Assembly: GCA_036676415.1 (NCBI GenBank)
Contig: JAKFCX010000013.1
Coordinates: 48,644-112,643, forward strand
Length of the DNA: 64,000 bases
Reading direction: 5' to 3'
Source: JAEZDC01 sp036676415
GTDB lineage: Bacteria > Bacteroidota > Bacteroidia > Chitinophagales > Chitinophagaceae
In this document: positions 30,935-40,715 of the stretch, piece by piece
How the letters are laid out: the number at the start of each line of letters is the position of its first letter
Position numbering within the stretch: position 1 is the first letter of the stretch
The notes under the pieces: generated by a model
What the model was told of the DNA's origin: nothing
The model's database searches: none
What the model saw: the letters and a program-made list of their open reading frames with translations, nothing else
Made by a program: the position numbers and the translations under genes

Positions 30935-33490
30935 ATGAGACAATTGCTTGTAATTGCATTGCTATGTATGGCTGTGATGACATCGGGACAGGATCTGAGT
31001 TATTATCTTCCAAAGAATATTACCTACAACTCATCTATTCTAACACCGAAATCCATCATTTATCATGAAGTAGGAGAGTGGCATGTAACCCATGATCGCC
31101 TGGTGAATTATATGAAAGCTGTTGATGAAGCTTCAGACAGAATAACCATGCAAATAACCGGTTTTACTTATGAAGGAAGACCACAGGTTGCATTGATCAT
31201 AACTTCTCCAAAAAATCATCAACGATTAGAGCAAATACGACAGCAGCACATACAATTAGCTGACGCAAATAATTCATCTTCACTCAACATCAATGACATG
31301 CCAATTGTTGTGTGGATGGGTTATAGTATTCATGGCAACGAAAGCAGTGGATCGAATGCAGCGTTATTAGCAGCTTATCATTTAGCTGCTGCACAGGGAA
31401 AAGAGATGGATGAGTTGTTAGATAATGTAGTGATCATTTTAGATCCATCGTTCAATCCTGATGGGCTGAATCGTTTTGCAACCTGGGCTAATATGCACAA
31501 GAGTAAAACACAGGTTTCAGATCCCAATGCAAGAGAATTTAATGAAGTTTGGCCTGGCGGAAGATTTAATCATTACTGGTTTGATCTTAACCGTGACTGG
31601 CTTCCTGCACAACATGTTGAAAGCAGGAACCGGTTAAAATTATTTCATGACTGGAAGCCAAATATTCTTACCGATCATCATGAACAAGGAAGTAATGCAA
31701 CTTTCTTTTTTCAGCCTGGTGTTCCGTCAAGAGTAAATCCAAATACGCCGGCAAAAAATCAGCAACTCACGGCAGCCATTGGTAATTTTCATGCGAAATA
31801 CCTCGATAGCATTGGATCATTATATTTTACCAAGGAAGGATATGATGATTTTTATTATGGCAAAGGGTCAACCTTTCCAGATATTCATGGTGCAGTAGGA
31901 ATTTTGTTTGAACAAGCAAGTAGTCGTGGCCATGCCCAGCAAACAGATAATGGCTTGCTTACATTTCCTTTTACTATCCGGAACCAGTTTGTAACATCTC
32001 TATCAACTTTAGATGCAGCAAAGAATTTAAGAAGGGACATGCTGAGTTATCAGAGAGACTTTTATAAAGAGGTAAAAGCAGAAGCAGAATCATTCCCGGT
32101 AAAGGCATATGTTTTTGGTGATGAAAAAGATAAGAGTAAGATGAGCGTTTTTGTAGACATGATGTTGCGGCAACAGGTGAAAGTATATTCACTAAAGGAA
32201 AATACAACTGTGGATGGAAAAAGCTTCAAGGCAAACCAGGCTTATGTGATTCCAACCAATCAGCCTCAATTCAAATTAATTAAAACTGTTTTTGAAAAGA
32301 CCTTTGAATATAAAGACAGTTTATTCTATGATGTTACTTCCTGGACAATGCCTTTGGCTTTTGGATTGCCTTATGCCGAATTAAAATCCGCTGTAAACAA
32401 TTTACTTGGTCAGCCACTAAATGATCTTACTTCACCATCGGAAAATATCATTGGGGGCCAGAGTAATTATGGTTATCTCATTAAATGGAACGAACTGTTA
32501 GCGCCAAAAGTGTTGTATCAACTTCAATTGAACAAAATAAGTGCACGGGTAGCTACGCAAAAGTTTTCCATGAACCTTGGTGGTAAGAATGAAACTTTTG
32601 ATTACGGAGCCATTTTCATCTCTGCAATACAGGAAGGAAGATCTGCGACAGAAGTATATCCAATTCTACAGGAAGCTATAAAAGAAACTAACGTAGATGT
32701 TTATGCTGTTAAGAGTGGAATGGCTGCAAATGGAATTGACCTTGGCAGTGGAAGTTTTTCTCCTGTAAAGACTCCTTCAATTATGATGTTTGGCGGTACA
32801 GGTGTTACTGCACTTGATGCTGGAGAGATATGGCATTTGCTTGATCAGAGAATGAATATGCCTGTTTCAATAGTTGATGTAGATCGATTCAATTCAATCG
32901 AAGCTTCAAAATATAATGTCATCATTATGCCTTCTGGTAACTACCGGAATTTTGATAAACCTTCACAGGACAAACTTCGTTCATGGATCAGTAATGGAGG
33001 AACATTAATTGCAACAGAAGATGCAGTAAGGTTCCTGGCCCAAAATGGATTTACTAAAGTGCTTTTTAAAAGCGACTCGTTAAAAAAAGATTCAACCAAA
33101 GTGCTTCCATATTACCTACGTTCAGATGAACTAAGGGCAAGAGATATGACGGGTTCTATCTTCGAAGCCAAACTCGATCTGTCGCATCCTATATGTTATG
33201 GTTATAGTCAGCCTACAGTTTCATTATTCAAATCCAGTGCAAATTTCATGGATAAGAACAATGGTCATTATGATGCTCCTGTTGTATACACTGATGCTCC
33301 TTTGCAGAGTGGTTACTTGTTCAGAGGATACAAGAATGTGGTGAAGAATAATGCAGCAATCAACATTGACCAGCTTGGAAGAGGTAAAGTAATTTCTATG
33401 ATCGACAACCTGAACTTCAGGGGTTTCTGGTTAGGCACCAGTAAATTATTCATGAATGCCATTTATTTCGGAGATATAATTCGCTTGTAA
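30935..33490 (+). CDS. Exported M14-family zinc carboxypeptidase-like protein
   Basis: This 851-residue exported metallopeptidase begins with a signal peptide (MRQLLVIALLCMAVMTSGQ). The M14 domain covers about 40-370, with zinc ligands His133 and Glu136 in YSIHGNESSGSNAA and a third His in LTDHHEQGSNATFFF (248 or 249). The substrate-binding Asn-Arg is in FDLNRDW at 216-222. The C-terminal third carries a glutamine-amidotransferase-like Rossmann region around SIMMFGGTGVTALDAGEIWHLL and NVIIMPSGNYRNF, common in large Bacteroidota M14 proteins. It probably trims peptides in the periplasm. A one-mismatch -7 box (AAACTTTG) ends 4 nt before the ATG. The large envelope protein gene follows 89 bp later. 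Confidence 0.9.
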   Translation: MRQLLVIALLCMAVMTSGQDLSYYLPKNITYNSSILTPKSIIYHEVGEWHVTHDRLVNYMKAVDEASDRITMQITGFTYEGRPQVALIITSPKNHQRLEQIRQQHIQLADANNSSSLNINDMPIVVWMGYSIHGNESSGSNAALLAAYHLAAAQGKEMDELLDNVVIILDPSFNPDGLNRFATWANMHKSKTQVSDPNAREFNEVWPGGRFNHYWFDLNRDWLPAQHVESRNRLKLFHDWKPNILTDHHEQGSNATFFFQPGVPSRVNPNTPAKNQQLTAAIGNFHAKYLDSIGSLYFTKEGYDDFYYGKGSTFPDIHGAVGILFEQASSRGHAQQTDNGLLTFPFTIRNQFVTSLSTLDAAKNLRRDMLSYQRDFYKEVKAEAESFPVKAYVFGDEKDKSKMSVFVDMMLRQQVKVYSLKENTTVDGKSFKANQAYVIPTNQPQFKLIKTVFEKTFEYKDSLFYDVTSWTMPLAFGLPYAELKSAVNNLLGQPLNDLTSPSENIIGGQSNYGYLIKWNELLAPKVLYQLQLNKISARVATQKFSMNLGGKNETFDYGAIFISAIQEGRSATEVYPILQEAIKETNVDVYAVKSGMAANGIDLGSGSFSPVKTPSIMMFGGTGVTALDAGEIWHLLDQRMNMPVSIVDVDRFNSIEASKYNVIIMPSGNYRNFDKPSQDKLRSWISNGGTLIATEDAVRFLAQNGFTKVLFKSDSLKKDSTKVLPYYLRSDELRARDMTGSIFEAKLDLSHPICYGYSQPTVSLFKSSANFMDKNNGHYDAPVVYTDAPLQSGYLFRGYKNVVKNNAAINIDQLGRGKVISMIDNLNFRGFWLGTSKLFMNAIYFGDIIRL

Positions 33491-33579
33491 ACAGGCAGCT
33501 ATTGTCTTTGTTAATATGTCTAACATAAAACACGAAAAGAATATTTTTATGGGTTGAAGTCTACTTATCTGACATTGAA

Positions 33580-36500
33580 TTGATTCGATCCCATCACATA
33601 TTCTTCTTGTGTTTGTTGCTGACTACGTTTGCAGCAGAAGCACAACAGCTAAGCACTTCCAATTTAAAGCGGAAGAAAATTGCGGCATCCGGAACGATAC
33701 AGCTCGATTCTCTCAGTATTGTTCCTCAATCCGTTTATATTAATGGTGTTGATACTTCTTATTTCTCTATCGATTTTGTTGCTGCCACATTATCATGGAA
33801 GAAGCAAGTGTCTTATGACAGTGTGCTGATCACCTACAGAACTTTTCCTTTTAGATTTGATGCCACCACTTTTAAATATGATTACGACAGCATCAGGAAC
33901 ACCACCGTTTTTACCCCTTACGTTGTTGCACCTGGTACGGAAAAGAATTCTACGAGTCTTTTCGATTTCGGCAACATAAATTATAACGGGAGTTTTGGTC
34001 GTAGCTTGAGCTTTGGCAACAACCAGGATGCAGTTTTCAATTCTCAGCTTAACCTGCAGATGAATGGAATGATTGGTGATAGCATTGAAATTGCAGCTGC
34101 GATCACCGATAACAATATTCCCATTCAACCTGACGGAACCACACAACAGTTAAATGAGTTTGATAAGATATTACTACAGTTCAGAAAGAAAGGCTGGGAA
34201 GTGAGTTTGGGTGATATCGATATCCGGCAGAATCAATCTTACTTTCTTAATTTTTATAAACGTCTCCAGGGAATATCTTATCAACAAAAAAATAAAATTG
34301 GTAGAGATGGCAGCAATAAACTTTTGTTAACTGGGGCAATTGCAAAAGGAAAATTTACCAGGAATATATTTCAGGGTTTAGAAGGTAACCAGGGTCCTTA
34401 CAGGTTACAGGGAGCAAATAATGAATTCTTCTTTATTATTCTGGCTGGAACAGAGAGAGTGTACATCGATGGAGAATTATTACAAAGAGGAGAGGACCAG
34501 GATTATGTCATCAACTACAACACAGCAGAAGTAACATTCACACCTCGGAGAATGATTACAAAAGACCGGAGAATTCAAATTGAGTTTGAATATGCCGATC
34601 GTAACTTTCTTAATTCAATGTTGTATGCCAGCAATGAGATCGTTGTTAACAAAAGATTGAAAGGCTTTGTATCTGTTTACAGTAATAATGATGCAAAGAA
34701 TTCGCCTATCAATCAAACATTGGATACTCCCCAGAAACAATTTTTAAGCAATCTTGGGGATAGTATTCAATCTGCATTTTATCCTGTTTATTCATTAGAT
34801 AGTTTCTCCACTTCAAAAATTCTGTATAAAAAAATTGATACAACTTATAGTGGTGCTACAGAAACGATCTATGTTTATTCCACAAATGTTGATAGTGCCA
34901 GGTATAGCCTGAATTTTATTGATGTTGGCCAGGGTAATGGAAACTATGTTCCTCTTTTTAACGCTGCCAATGGTAAAGTATATGCCTGGGTTCAGCCAAT
35001 TAACGGTGTGAAGCAGGGAAATTTTGAACCTGCAGCATTTCTTGTTACACCAAAGAAGCAACAGTTGATGAGTGGTGGACTAACCTATCAGTTAGATGAT
35101 AAGACTGTTATTGCAACTGAAGTTGCACTAAGTAATTACGATGCCAATACTTATTCTGCAAAAAGTAAATCAGACAATAAAGGTCTTGCCGGAAAATTTA
35201 GTTTGCAACGAGAAGATAAATGGAGATCAAAAAATAAAACGATCAGCTTACTTACTACTATTGGTTATGAGTATGTGCAAAAACAGTTCAGACCAATAGA
35301 AAGATTAAGACCTGTAGAGTTTGGAAGAGATTGGGGGCTTGGATTTTTGTACAATCCTGCTGATGAACATTTGCCTTTTATTAATGTGAAGCTCAGTGAT
35401 GATAAAAACAATGCACTACAGTATACCTTCAGCAGTTATATACGAAGCGATAAATTTAAAGCGTATCGTCATTCCTTTCAACAGTTTAATGATATCAAAG
35501 GCTGGCAGTTAAGATCAGCCATTAATCTTACCAATAGCAACTCACCATTCGAGCAAGGTTTTTTCTTCAGACCTTCGGTTGAATTGTCAAAGAAGCTCGT
35601 TCGCTTAAACAATTTTATTATCGGTGGAAGTTTCTCAAGAGAGCACAATGAGCAGAATAATAGATTTTATGATACGTTGAATCCATTGAGTTTCCAGTTT
35701 GATATTATCTCTGCATTTATCAAATCAAATCCTGGAAATGACAATCGATGGTCACTTTCTTATTTTACAAGAAGAGACAAACTTCCTTTTGTAAATCAAT
35801 TATTGCCAACAGACAGGAGTCATAACTATAATTTTTCAATCGATCTTTTGCAAAGCAGCAAACATCAACTCAGGTCAACCGTTACTTACAGGCAATTAGA
35901 AGTAACGAATAAATCTGTCACTAATCTTACTGCCGAAAATAGTTTACTCGGCAGGGTTGAATACATGGTTAATGAATGGAAAGGATTGCTTACCGGATCT
36001 TTTTTGTATGAGCTTGGTGCAGGGCAGGAACAAAGAAGAGATTTTTCTTACATTGAAGTACCGGCAGGTAGAGGTGAATTTGCCTGGAACGATTACAATG
36101 CTGATGGTATTCCTCAACTGAATGAATTTGAGATTGCTTTGTTTCCAGACCAGGCTAAGTACATTAGAATATTTACACCAACAAACCAGTTCATCAAAGC
36201 CAATTACACCCAGTTCAATTATAGCATTAATCTTGATCCAAGAGCAATTGCAGAAGATATGAAAGATGGCCGGTGGAAGAATTTTGTTACAAGGCTCAAT
36301 CTGCAATCTTCTATGCAAACCGCAAAAAAAGTAATCAGTGATGGGCATCCATTATTCAATCCTTTCAAGGGAAATATCACAGATGAATCGCTTATTACAC
36401 TCAACTATATCCTCAGTAATACCATTTCATTCAATCGGTTCAGCACCAAATGGGGTTTAGATGCTACCAATATCATCAGTTATAATAAAGCCTTACTAAC

Positions 36501-37047
36501 ATATGGTGTAGAGAGCCGACAACTGAACGACTGGATGCTAAAAGCAAGAATGAATATTGGCCGTCAATATACCTTTGAGTTCATCCAGCGATTCGGCACC
36601 AACAATCTGATCACTCCTAAGTTTTCAAATCGCAATTACGAACTGGAAACATACACTACAGAACCAAGAATTACATTCACTGAATTTACAAAATATAGAG
36701 TACAGGCTTCATACCAGTTCATTCAAAAGAAGAATGCAATGATCTATGGTGGAGAAAAAGCTATTAGCAATGTATTCACCCTGGAATCAAAATTCAATGC
36801 GGTGCAGAATACAAGTCTTACAGGAAGGTTCAGCTACAACAATATTTCTTATAACGGTATAGCCAATACCACCACCAGTTACATTATGTTAGAAGGATTA
36901 TTGCCCGGCAAAAACCTGTTGTGGATGGCTGATTTTACAAAAAGACTGGCCAATAATCTTGAGTTGAGTTTCCAGTACGAAGGAAGAAAACCGGCTGATA
37001 CTAAAACAATTCATATTGGCAGAGCATCTATTAGGGCTTTGCTATAA
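33580..37047 (+). CDS. Large hypothetical exported beta-rich envelope protein, TTG start
   Basis: I do not recognise this 1155-residue protein. TTG at 33580 is the only canonical-type start that keeps the signal peptide (MIRSHHIFFLCLLLTTFAAEAQQ): no in-frame ATG lies between it and the upstream stop at 33526. The mature protein is rich in alternating aromatic/polar strands and YNYNFSID-type patterns to the very end, as in outer-membrane barrels. Residues 838-851 read DYNADGIPQLNEFE, a calcium-loop-like DxNxDG motif. The long barrel-like part with an early NGSFGRSLSFGNNQDAVFNSQLNLQ is reminiscent of T9SS-type outer-membrane proteins, but it is far shorter than SprA, and I do not assign it. It may be co-expressed with the M14 peptidase 89 bp upstream. 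Confidence 0.82.
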   Translation: MIRSHHIFFLCLLLTTFAAEAQQLSTSNLKRKKIAASGTIQLDSLSIVPQSVYINGVDTSYFSIDFVAATLSWKKQVSYDSVLITYRTFPFRFDATTFKYDYDSIRNTTVFTPYVVAPGTEKNSTSLFDFGNINYNGSFGRSLSFGNNQDAVFNSQLNLQMNGMIGDSIEIAAAITDNNIPIQPDGTTQQLNEFDKILLQFRKKGWEVSLGDIDIRQNQSYFLNFYKRLQGISYQQKNKIGRDGSNKLLLTGAIAKGKFTRNIFQGLEGNQGPYRLQGANNEFFFIILAGTERVYIDGELLQRGEDQDYVINYNTAEVTFTPRRMITKDRRIQIEFEYADRNFLNSMLYASNEIVVNKRLKGFVSVYSNNDAKNSPINQTLDTPQKQFLSNLGDSIQSAFYPVYSLDSFSTSKILYKKIDTTYSGATETIYVYSTNVDSARYSLNFIDVGQGNGNYVPLFNAANGKVYAWVQPINGVKQGNFEPAAFLVTPKKQQLMSGGLTYQLDDKTVIATEVALSNYDANTYSAKSKSDNKGLAGKFSLQREDKWRSKNKTISLLTTIGYEYVQKQFRPIERLRPVEFGRDWGLGFLYNPADEHLPFINVKLSDDKNNALQYTFSSYIRSDKFKAYRHSFQQFNDIKGWQLRSAINLTNSNSPFEQGFFFRPSVELSKKLVRLNNFIIGGSFSREHNEQNNRFYDTLNPLSFQFDIISAFIKSNPGNDNRWSLSYFTRRDKLPFVNQLLPTDRSHNYNFSIDLLQSSKHQLRSTVTYRQLEVTNKSVTNLTAENSLLGRVEYMVNEWKGLLTGSFLYELGAGQEQRRDFSYIEVPAGRGEFAWNDYNADGIPQLNEFEIALFPDQAKYIRIFTPTNQFIKANYTQFNYSINLDPRAIAEDMKDGRWKNFVTRLNLQSSMQTAKKVISDGHPLFNPFKGNITDESLITLNYILSNTISFNRFSTKWGLDATNIISYNKALLTYGVESRQLNDWMLKARMNIGRQYTFEFIQRFGTNNLITPKFSNRNYELETYTTEPRITFTEFTKYRVQASYQFIQKKNAMIYGGEKAISNVFTLESKFNAVQNTSLTGRFSYNNISYNGIANTTTSYIMLEGLLPGKNLLWMADFTKRLANNLELSFQYEGRKPADTKTIHIGRASIRALL

Positions 37048-37076
37048 TTTTTTTGTGACGGCTTTAGTTTACATGG

Positions 37077-37200
37077 CATCGTCCCTTGTGTCACTCACTT
37101 GTACAGTTTTGTTTCATGGCATCTTTTACCAGCCGCTTCCTGCAATTCAGCATACGAGTGCGACGCAAGTAAAGCTCAATAGTAGCAATAACCCCTGGTT
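37077..37200. repeat. Dispersed intergenic repeat, compound copy F
   Basis: The left head at 37077-37104 is identical over 28 bp to 5415-5442. The right head at 37153-37200 reads TACGAGTGCGACGCAAGT with tail AAAGCTCAATAGTAGC. The heads face each other as an imperfect inverted repeat around about 48 bp of unrelated sequence. The element occupies most of the gap between the large envelope gene (stop 37047) and lolA (ATG 37291). Confidence 0.85.
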
Positions 37201-37273
37201 TATAATCCTTTAACATATCATCTCTTTAACTATTCCCTTCACCAAAAGTCTTAGAACACAGATTGAGACACAT

Positions 37274-37281
37274 TATATTTG
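37274..37281 (+). promoter_or_regulatory. -7 promoter box of lolA
   Basis: TATATTTG is an exact TAnnTTTG match 9 nt before ATG 37291. Transcription would start only a few bases before the start codon. Confidence 0.62.
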
Positions 37282-37290
37282 CAACCTGAA

Positions 37291-37926
37291 ATGAAAAGAA
37301 TGAAAAAATTATACGGCGTAATAGCTGCTCTGTTCCTGGTTTTCAATTTTGCACAAGCACAGGATGCGGCTGCTAAAAAAGTATTAGATGGAGTAAGTGC
37401 TAAAGTAAAAGGAATGAAAGGCATTACTGCCAATTTTACTATTGCATCTGTTACCAGTAAGGGAAAATCGAACGGAACAAAATCTGGTACTATTTCAATC
37501 AAGGGAAAGAAGTATTTTCTTAAGCAGGGGAAAATGGAAGTGATCAGTGATGGTAAAACTGTCTGGAACTATGATGGTTCAAGTACGATCACTGTTTCGT
37601 CAGCCAGTGAGAATACAAATACATTAAGCCCACAGAACCTGCTTTCCAATTTCTACGATAAGGATTTTACTTATAAACTGATTTCATCTAAAGGAAATGT
37701 GTACGAAATAGAAATGTATCCAACCGATAAGAGAAAGAATTTTGAAAAGGTGACGGTATATGTAGATAAGACCCAGAACCTTATTACCAAAGCAAAGATC
37801 ACTGATAAAGCAAAGAATACCGTGCAGTTCACCATGAGTAACCTCAAGACGAATGCTACGATAAATGACAAGGTGTTTGTTTTTAATCGTGCAAAATATC
37901 CGAAAGACGTTGAAGTATTAGATTAA
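37291..37926 (+). CDS. lolA: LolA-like outer membrane lipoprotein carrier
   Basis: LolA carries lipoproteins across the periplasm to the outer membrane. The 211-residue protein from ATG 37291 (MKRMKKLYGVIAALFLVFNFAQAQ) has a signal peptide and the open beta-barrel pattern of the family: VSAKVKGMKGITANFTI, GTISIKGKKYFLKQGKMEVISDGKTVWNYD, and the NVYEIEMYPTDKRKNFEKVTVYVDK strand region. The Bacteroidota versions are divergent and their lipoprotein partner is not always proven. The long frame opening at TTG 37279 overlaps the -7 box and is rejected. A terminator follows. Confidence 0.9.
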   Translation: MKRMKKLYGVIAALFLVFNFAQAQDAAAKKVLDGVSAKVKGMKGITANFTIASVTSKGKSNGTKSGTISIKGKKYFLKQGKMEVISDGKTVWNYDGSSTITVSSASENTNTLSPQNLLSNFYDKDFTYKLISSKGNVYEIEMYPTDKRKNFEKVTVYVDKTQNLITKAKITDKAKNTVQFTMSNLKTNATINDKVFVFNRAKYPKDVEVLD

Positions 37927-37949
37927 TGTATATCTGGCATATCATATAG

Positions 37950-37979
37950 AAGTCCTGCAATCAGCGGGACTTTTTTTTG
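37950..37979 (+). terminator. Terminator after lolA
   Basis: The stem AAGTCCTGC/GCGGGACTT has one G-U pair and is followed by an 8-T run. Confidence 0.88.
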
Positions 37980-38008
37980 TTCTGTACTTATTGCATCTTT
38001 ACACCGGC

Positions 38009-38701
38009 ATGCAAAAGATAATCATTACGATAGATGGGTTTTCAAGTTGTGGCAAAAGCACATTGGCCAAACAACTTGCAAGAGAATTGAACTATGTGTT
38101 CGTTGACAGTGGTGCCATGTACAGAGCTATTACATTGTACTTTCTTCGTAATCATATAGACTGGTACAATAAAGAAGCTGTGGCTAAAGCTTTGGAAGAA
38201 ATCGATCTTGATTTCCAATACAATGAACAGACCTGTGAAAGCCATATGTACCTGAATGAAGAAAATGTGGAACAGCTCATCAGGGATATGCTGGTGAGTG
38301 AAAATGTAAGTGAAGTATCAACCATAAAAGAAGTTAGAGAATTTGCAGTAGCACAGCAGCAGAAACTTGGAAAAAGAAAAGGCATCGTGATGGATGGAAG
38401 AGATATTGGCACAACCGTTTTTCCTGGTGCTGAGTTGAAAATATTTGTAACAGCCGATCCTGCAGTAAGAGTGGAGAGAAGGTTTAAAGAGATGTACGAG
38501 AAAAATCCCAATATTACCATTGAGGAAGTAAAAACCAATCTCGAAATGCGGGATTATATCGATAGCAATCGTGAGGTAAGTCCTTTACGAAAAGCTGATG
38601 ATGCAGTGGTCCTTGACAATTCAAAGCTCACAAGGGATGAACAGCTACAAAAAGCATTAAGCTGGGCAAAAGAAAAAATGGAAAGCAAAGTGAGGTCATA
38701 A
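38009..38701 (+). CDS. cmk: Cytidylate kinase
   Basis: Cmk phosphorylates CMP and dCMP with ATP for nucleotide synthesis. The 230-residue protein from ATG 38009 (MQKIIITIDGFSSCGKSTLAKQLA) shows the P-loop GFSSCGKST, the VDSGAMYRAIT substrate segment, the VMDGRDIGTTVFPGAELKIFVTADP region with its CMP-contacting Arg-Asp, and the RMRDYIDSNREVSPLRKADDAVVLDNS-like lid with M in place of the first residue (LEMRDYIDSNRE). Length is normal. Its stop codon lies inside a hairpin shared with the convergent M1 gene. Confidence 0.95.
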   Translation: MQKIIITIDGFSSCGKSTLAKQLARELNYVFVDSGAMYRAITLYFLRNHIDWYNKEAVAKALEEIDLDFQYNEQTCESHMYLNEENVEQLIRDMLVSENVSEVSTIKEVREFAVAQQQKLGKRKGIVMDGRDIGTTVFPGAELKIFVTADPAVRVERRFKEMYEKNPNITIEEVKTNLEMRDYIDSNREVSPLRKADDAVVLDNSKLTRDEQLQKALSWAKEKMESKVRS

Positions 38702-38719
38702 TTACCTCGCTTTCTTATT
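38687..38719. terminator. Probable terminator at the cmk/M1 convergence
   Basis: The stem AAAGTGAGGT/ACCTCGCTTT has one wobble pair and a 7-nt loop, overlaps the cmk stop codon, and is followed by a short T-rich run. It could serve both genes. Confidence 0.6.
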
Positions 38720-40565
38720 TCAGCATCGCATCAATCGTATTATATGCAACAGGATGATAATTTGGTCTGGCCATCGCATATATCTTTTTCGCCCATGCTT
38801 TTCCCTCAGGTGTTTTGATCATTTCACCATATAGAGGCCTAAGGAATTTTCTTCTGCCAACCTCAGTAAGGAATTTTTCAATATTCTTTTCAGCTGGCTT
38901 GTATTTGTTTCTTATTGCTGTTGTATACCATAATGTTTGTATTTCAGCATTCCCGGATTGTGTAAACTTAAACTCAGCATCTAAGGCCGTCATATCTGTA
39001 ATGGAAATAGTATCCGGAAGTTGTCTCAGGAAATACACCAGTTGATTGGTTGATTTAAGTTGTTGGCTTAGTCCTTTCACTTGTTTGTTCTGCTGCCAAT
39101 TGGCAATAATGGTATCAATAGCATTAAATTCCGGAGAAACAACTGGAGGAATATTAGAAGGAATACCTGTTCCATATACCCATTCCCTCATTCTTATCTT
39201 TTCTTCAAAATTCTCCACATCATTAAAAGCCGTGGTTAACTCTTCAAGAAATTGTTCTGTTGTTTTAGATTGAAATGCATTCTTTGTAAAATAATCCTTC
39301 AGGAAGGCATCAAATTTTTCTCTCCCAACAACCGATTCAATGGTTCGTAAAAATGCAAATCCTTTCTCATAAGCAATATTGCCTAAGCCTGCATCAGGAT
39401 CACGGCCTTCAAGGTCAAGATGTAACCTGGTATCCATACTGGTGTCGCCAAGTTCCTGAACAGCATCTTCCAGTTCCTGTCTTGATAATACTTCTGCCAT
39501 AGTAAATTCAGCTTTACCATATAATTCCTCTGTAATTCTTTTTTCGAAATAAGTAGTAAAACCTTCATTCAGCCAAATCTCTTCCCATGTTGCATTAGTA
39601 ACCAGGTTACCACTCCAGCTATGTGCAAGTTCATGGGCAACAAGATTTACCAGTGAACGATCCCCGGCAATAACTGTTGGTGTAGCAAACGTGAGCATCG
39701 GATTTTCCATTCCTCCATAAGGAAAACTTGGAGGCAACACTAACAAATCATACCTGCCCCATTGATATGGACCGTACAACTTTTCTGCAGCAGTAACCAT
39801 CTTACCCATATCTGCAAACTCCCACACTGCTTTATCAATCATCCCAGGTTCTGCATAAATACCTGTACGTTCATCAATTGCTTTGAAATTAATATCTCCA
39901 ACAGCGAGCGCCATTAAATATGAAGGAATCGCTTTTGGTTGTTTGAAAGTATATATTCCGCTTGCCGATTTTTCCCGGGAGTTTTCAGCACTCATTACAG
40001 CCATTAGTGGAGTTGGCACTTTTACAGTGGCATTATAAGTGAACCTGACAGCAGGGCCATCCTGGCTTGGCACCCAACTTCTTGCAAGAATCGGTTGCGA
40101 TTGTGTAAACAGGAAAGGATGTTTTTTGTCACCTGTTTGCTGAGGCGTTAACCATTGTAAAGCACCGGCATCCTTAGATGTAGTATAGTAGATATTTACT
40201 TTGGTAGTACCAGGTTCTATCTTAACATCAAGGGCCTGGCCAAACACTTTGTCGTCTTTCCCTAAACTATAGGTTGTGGGTTTCTCATCATTCAATGTAA
40301 TTTTCTGTATTTGTAATTTCCAGGTATCAAAGATGATATGATCTGTTTTTGAAAAGTTTTCAATTGTCCATGAAGCTTTACCGTTTATCTGTTGTGCGGT
40401 AAAATCAACATTGATATCAAGATCAAGATGTCTTGTAATTACTTCATTGGTATTTGCATAAGAATGTGGGTCATTAACTGCTTTCTCAGCCAAACTTGTT
40501 TCTACTGCGGCAGGTTGTTTACATGCAATGCAGGCAATAAATAATAACCCGGTAATTAATTTCAT
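38715..40565 (-). CDS. M1-family aminopeptidase lipoprotein
   Basis: This zinc aminopeptidase of the leukotriene-A4-hydrolase-like M1 group has 616 residues from ATG 40565 (MKLITGLLFIACIAC). The hydrophobic N-terminus ends in a lipobox (ACIAC), so it should be lipid-anchored outside the cytoplasm. The zinc site is complete: His311, Glu312 and His315 in HELAHSWSG, with Glu334 in LNEGFTTYFEKR. The exopeptidase motif is present as PYGGMENPML, upstream of the zinc site. The frame opens eight codons earlier at 40589, but the exact -7 box at 40587-40594 overlaps that position. Confidence 0.93.
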   Translation of the reverse strand: MKLITGLLFIACIACKQPAAVETSLAEKAVNDPHSYANTNEVITRHLDLDINVDFTAQQINGKASWTIENFSKTDHIIFDTWKLQIQKITLNDEKPTTYSLGKDDKVFGQALDVKIEPGTTKVNIYYTTSKDAGALQWLTPQQTGDKKHPFLFTQSQPILARSWVPSQDGPAVRFTYNATVKVPTPLMAVMSAENSREKSASGIYTFKQPKAIPSYLMALAVGDINFKAIDERTGIYAEPGMIDKAVWEFADMGKMVTAAEKLYGPYQWGRYDLLVLPPSFPYGGMENPMLTFATPTVIAGDRSLVNLVAHELAHSWSGNLVTNATWEEIWLNEGFTTYFEKRITEELYGKAEFTMAEVLSRQELEDAVQELGDTSMDTRLHLDLEGRDPDAGLGNIAYEKGFAFLRTIESVVGREKFDAFLKDYFTKNAFQSKTTEQFLEELTTAFNDVENFEEKIRMREWVYGTGIPSNIPPVVSPEFNAIDTIIANWQQNKQVKGLSQQLKSTNQLVYFLRQLPDTISITDMTALDAEFKFTQSGNAEIQTLWYTTAIRNKYKPAEKNIEKFLTEVGRRKFLRPLYGEMIKTPEGKAWAKKIYAMARPNYHPVAYNTIDAMLK

Positions 40566-40586
40566 ACTACTTCGATTGTTCTTGCT

Positions 40587-40594
40587 CAAATGTA
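40587..40594 (-). promoter_or_regulatory. -7 promoter box of the M1 peptidase gene
   Basis: The minus strand reads TACATTTG, exact TAnnTTTG, 21 bp before ATG 40565. Confidence 0.6.
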
Positions 40595-40715
40595 ACTGAA
40601 AAAGCTGCTACAGTATGTTAATGAAGAGTGGATAAATGATAGAAGTCATAAAATTCAAGGATGTCTTTAAATACTTTTAGAGTATAAGATCAGCGATTTT
40701 ATAAATCGATGTTTT

